From Brevundimonas sp. (GTDB lineage Bacteria; Pseudomonadota; Alphaproteobacteria; Caulobacterales; Caulobacteraceae), in assembly GCA_024711185.1 (NCBI GenBank), contig JANJTI010000047.1:1-7135 (forward strand): a stretch of DNA of 7,135 nucleotides, read 5' to 3'. This document shows positions 5,653-7,135 of the stretch, piece after piece. How positions within the stretch are numbered: position 1 is the first letter of the stretch; each line of letters begins with the position of its first letter. The position numbers and the translations under genes were made by a program. The notes beneath the pieces were generated by a model. The model made no database searches, was not told the origin of the DNA, and saw nothing but the letters and a program-made list of their open reading frames with translations.

Positions 5653-5684
5653 CCGGCCTTGCTGGACTGCGTCCACAAGGCCGG
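5653..5684 (-). terminator. strong hairpin, possible terminator of the lipoprotein gene
   Basis: CCGGCCTTG (5653-5661) and CAAGGCCGG (5676-5684) are perfect complements, and inside them TGGAC (5663-5667) pairs with GTCCA (5671-5675). The result is 14 base pairs with one bulged C and a three-base TGC loop. It begins about 50 bases after the stop of the minus-strand lipoprotein gene. On that strand it is followed only by ATTT, so the U-tract is weak. It may terminate, stabilise a 3' end, or both. Confidence 0.5.
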
Positions 5685-5734
5685 TCCCGGTCCGGCCGGT
5701 CAGGTGACCCATCCGGGCCCGCCGATCAAGGGCG

Positions 5735-6607
5735 TTATTCCCCGACGTTGAGCGTCACCAGGTCCTTGGCGTCCTCGAAGGCGCGGCCCCGGTCGCGGTC
5801 GCGGGAGCGCACGGTAGCGACCACGAGCGGGCCGCCGACAGGACCGCGGGCCTCGTAGCCGACCAGACGCCAGCCCTCGGCCGAGGGCCGATTGTCGGTG
5901 AGAATCCAGCTGGCGCGGGTCGCCTCGCCGGCGGCGCTGGCCCGGATCTCGGCGCTGTCGTTGCGGGCGCGGATGCTGACGTTGTCGCCGTCGCCGCCGC
6001 CCTGGATGTCGACAGAGCCCGAGCCGTCGTCGGCGTCTATGTGGAAGCCGCCGATGCGCACGCTGGCCTTGTCGCCGCGGGTCTCGATGTGCAGGCCGGG
6101 GAGGCGCACGGTCGCGTCGTCACCCCGGGCGTCTACAGCCATCCCCGGAGCGCGCACCGAAGCGCGGTCTCCGGATGACGCCGAGGCCGCCGCGGCCGCC
6201 GCCTCATCGGCCTGGGCTTCGGCCCGCGCGGCGTCGCGCTCCGCCTCGGCCGCGGCGCGCTCGAGACCGGCAACCGCCTGCGGCAGATCGCCGGACAGGC
6301 GATCCTCGAAGGCCTTCAGGACCTCCGCGGGCGACGCGCCCTCAAGGGCGACGAGGTGGAGGCTGACTTCGGTCCCGCGCGGTCCGACGTAGCTGCACAC
6401 CGTACCGCCCGCGCTGGCCGTGCCCTTGCGGGTCAGGGTGCCGTGGGTCTGCGGGCATTGCAGGGTGTCGACGACCTTCAGCACGCCCTTGCCCACTCCG
6501 TCTTCCGATGCGCGCTCGAGGCGAACCGAACGGTAGTTGTCGTCGCAGGCGGCGGCGAGCGCCGCAACGGCGCAGAGGGCGGGAACCAGAAGGGGACGGG
6601 TCGACAT
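5735..6607 (-). CDS. predicted lipoprotein of unknown function with Ala-rich helix and 16-residue repeats
   Basis: I do not recognise a named family for this 290-residue protein. Residues 1-20 form a lipoprotein signal peptide ending in the lipobox LAAAC, so C21 should be acylated. D22 and D23 follow; Asp at +2 is the inner-membrane retention signal in E. coli, so the protein may stay in the inner membrane facing the periplasm. Residues 24-110 form a small domain with C51 and C71, which could form a disulfide. Residues 115-144 are an Ala/Glu/Arg helix, likely a coiled coil. Residues 146-193 hold three repeats of the type GDxASVRxPGxxIxxR, trailing into degenerate copies to about 224. A C-terminal domain (232-290) has strands such as WILTDNR and PLVVATVRSR. 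The ATG has AAGGA eight bases upstream. It lies 105 bases downstream of the AAA+ gene on the same strand, perhaps in the same operon. Function is unknown. Confidence 0.85.
   Translation of the reverse strand: MSTRPLLVPALCAVAALAAACDDNYRSVRLERASEDGVGKGVLKVVDTLQCPQTHGTLTRKGTASAGGTVCSYVGPRGTEVSLHLVALEGASPAEVLKAFEDRLSGDLPQAVAGLERAAAEAERDAARAEAQADEAAAAAASASSGDRASVRAPGMAVDARGDDATVRLPGLHIETRGDKASVRIGGFHIDADDGSGSVDIQGGGDGDNVSIRARNDSAEIRASAAGEATRASWILTDNRPSAEGWRLVGYEARGPVGGPLVVATVRSRDRDRGRAFEDAKDLVTLNVGE
6029..6172 (-). repeat. three tandem 48-base coding repeats in the lipoprotein gene
   Basis: These bases encode residues 146-193 as GDRASVRAPGMAVDAR, GDDATVRLPGLHIETR and GDKASVRIGGFHIDAD: three consecutive 16-residue units. 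Gly-Asp, Ala, Val-Arg, Gly and a hydrophobic residue near position 13 are constant. A more degenerate continuation (GSVDIQG, NVSIRARN, AEIRASA) follows. The alternating polar/hydrophobic pattern suggests stacked beta strands. Confidence 0.75.
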
Positions 6608-6712
6608 GGGCGGTGTCCTTGTACGGCCTCTATGGTGACCCCGCAGCGCAGCTTTACCAGTGAAATCGCGGTAACCGGGGTGTCCAAACCTGATCGGCGG
6701 CGTGGCGGAAGA

Positions 6713-7135
6713 TTACAGTCCTGGCCGGCTCCCCTCGCGGCGAGCGAGAAAGGCCAGCCGCTCGAACAGATGCACGTCCTGCTCGTTCTTGAGCAGGGCC
6801 CCGTGCAGGGGCGGGACCAGCTTTCCCGGGGACTTCTCGCGCAGCACCGCCGGATCGACGTCGTCGACCATCAGGAGCTTCAGCCAGTCGAGCAGTTCGG
6901 AAGTCGACGGCTTCTTCTTCAGGCCCGGGGTGTCGCGGATCTCATAGAAGGTCTTCAGCGCCTCCGACACGAGGCGCGGCTTGATGCCGGGGAAGTGGAC
7001 CTCGACGATCGCCTGCATCGTCTCCGCGTCGGGGAAGCGGATGTAGTGGAAGAAGCAGCGGCGCAGGAAGGCGTCGGGCAACTCCTTTTCGTTGTTGGAG
7101 GTGATCACCACCACCGGGCGACGCTCGGCGCGGAT
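6713..7135 (-). CDS. MoxR-type AAA+ ATPase, C-terminal part (5' end outside window)
   Basis: The last 140 codons of an AAA+ ATPase run in from the right edge; the frame is open to base 7135 with no start in the window. The sequence enters at IRAERRP, followed by VVVITSNNEKELPDAFLRRC. This carries the strand and Asn of sensor 1 (TSNNE) and the arginine-finger region (FLRRC) typical of MoxR/RavA-like ATPases, then FFHYIRFPD, a family signature after the core. The remaining residues form the helical lid and C-terminal domain (LKKKPSTSELLDWLKLL, KLVPPLHGALLKNEQD). Walker A and B lie outside the window. MoxR-type ATPases act as chaperone-like motors, usually with a von Willebrand A partner encoded next door. 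Here the next gene downstream is a lipoprotein. A GTG at 7112-7114 is internal and not the start. Confidence 0.9.
   Translation of the reverse strand: MRAERRPVVVITSNNEKELPDAFLRRCFFHYIRFPDAETMQAIVEVHFPGIKPRLVSEALKTFYEIRDTPGLKKKPSTSELLDWLKLLMVDDVDPAVLREKSPGKLVPPLHGALLKNEQDVHLFERLAFLARREGSRPGL

Noticed and set aside
6654..6674. TTACC-N11-GGTAA inverted repeat upstream of the lipoprotein gene as an operator
   Set aside because: The arms have only five bases and there is no second copy in the window or convincing promoter to anchor it; it could be chance.

Overview
The window is GC-rich, densely coded alphaproteobacterial DNA. The likeliest source is a member of the Caulobacteraceae (Caulobacter / Brevundimonas / Phenylobacterium). 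The main reason is a plus-strand chemotaxis operon in the order cheR-cheB-cheY-cheD-cheU-cheY-cheE, which as I recall is the order in the main che cluster of Caulobacter crescentus; cheU and cheE in particular are hallmarks of that group. No database search was possible, so the placement rests on motifs, gene order and base composition.

Region 1 (1-3729, plus strand) is the distal part of the che operon. The 3' end of cheR enters at the left edge. It is followed by cheB, a single-domain cheY (cheYII type), cheD, cheU, a cheY with a long C-terminal tail (cheYIII type) and cheE. Most junctions are 1-4 base stop/start overlaps, which points to one translationally coupled transcript. CheR, CheB and CheD set receptor modification. 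The two CheY proteins are outputs or phosphate sinks. CheU and CheE are accessory proteins without a settled biochemical role.

Region 2 (3730-4902, minus strand) has a tRNA-Ser(CGA) gene convergent with the che operon. Upstream of it on the same strand lies a Nudix/winged-helix regulator of the NrtR/NadQ type whose Nudix box has lost its catalytic residues.

Region 3 (4905-5734, minus strand) has a YfbR-like HD phosphohydrolase with a TTG start, two bases upstream of the regulator and probably in its operon. A 182-base spacer behind it holds a compound palindromic repeat (5571-5630) and a strong 14-bp hairpin (5653-5684).

Region 4 (5735-7135, minus strand) has a predicted lipoprotein with an Ala-rich helix and 16-residue repeats, and the C-terminal part of a MoxR-type AAA+ ATPase running off the right edge. 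No gap without a gene exceeds 300 bases.

The most interesting signal is a set of short linear motifs at the C-termini of consecutive che products. CheYIII ends with a near copy of the FliM N-terminal CheY-binding peptide, behind an arginine-rich segment resembling c-di-GMP-binding Cle-type tails. CheD and CheU end with a shared G-[E/D]-L-x-L-F tail behind Pro/Ala-rich linkers.
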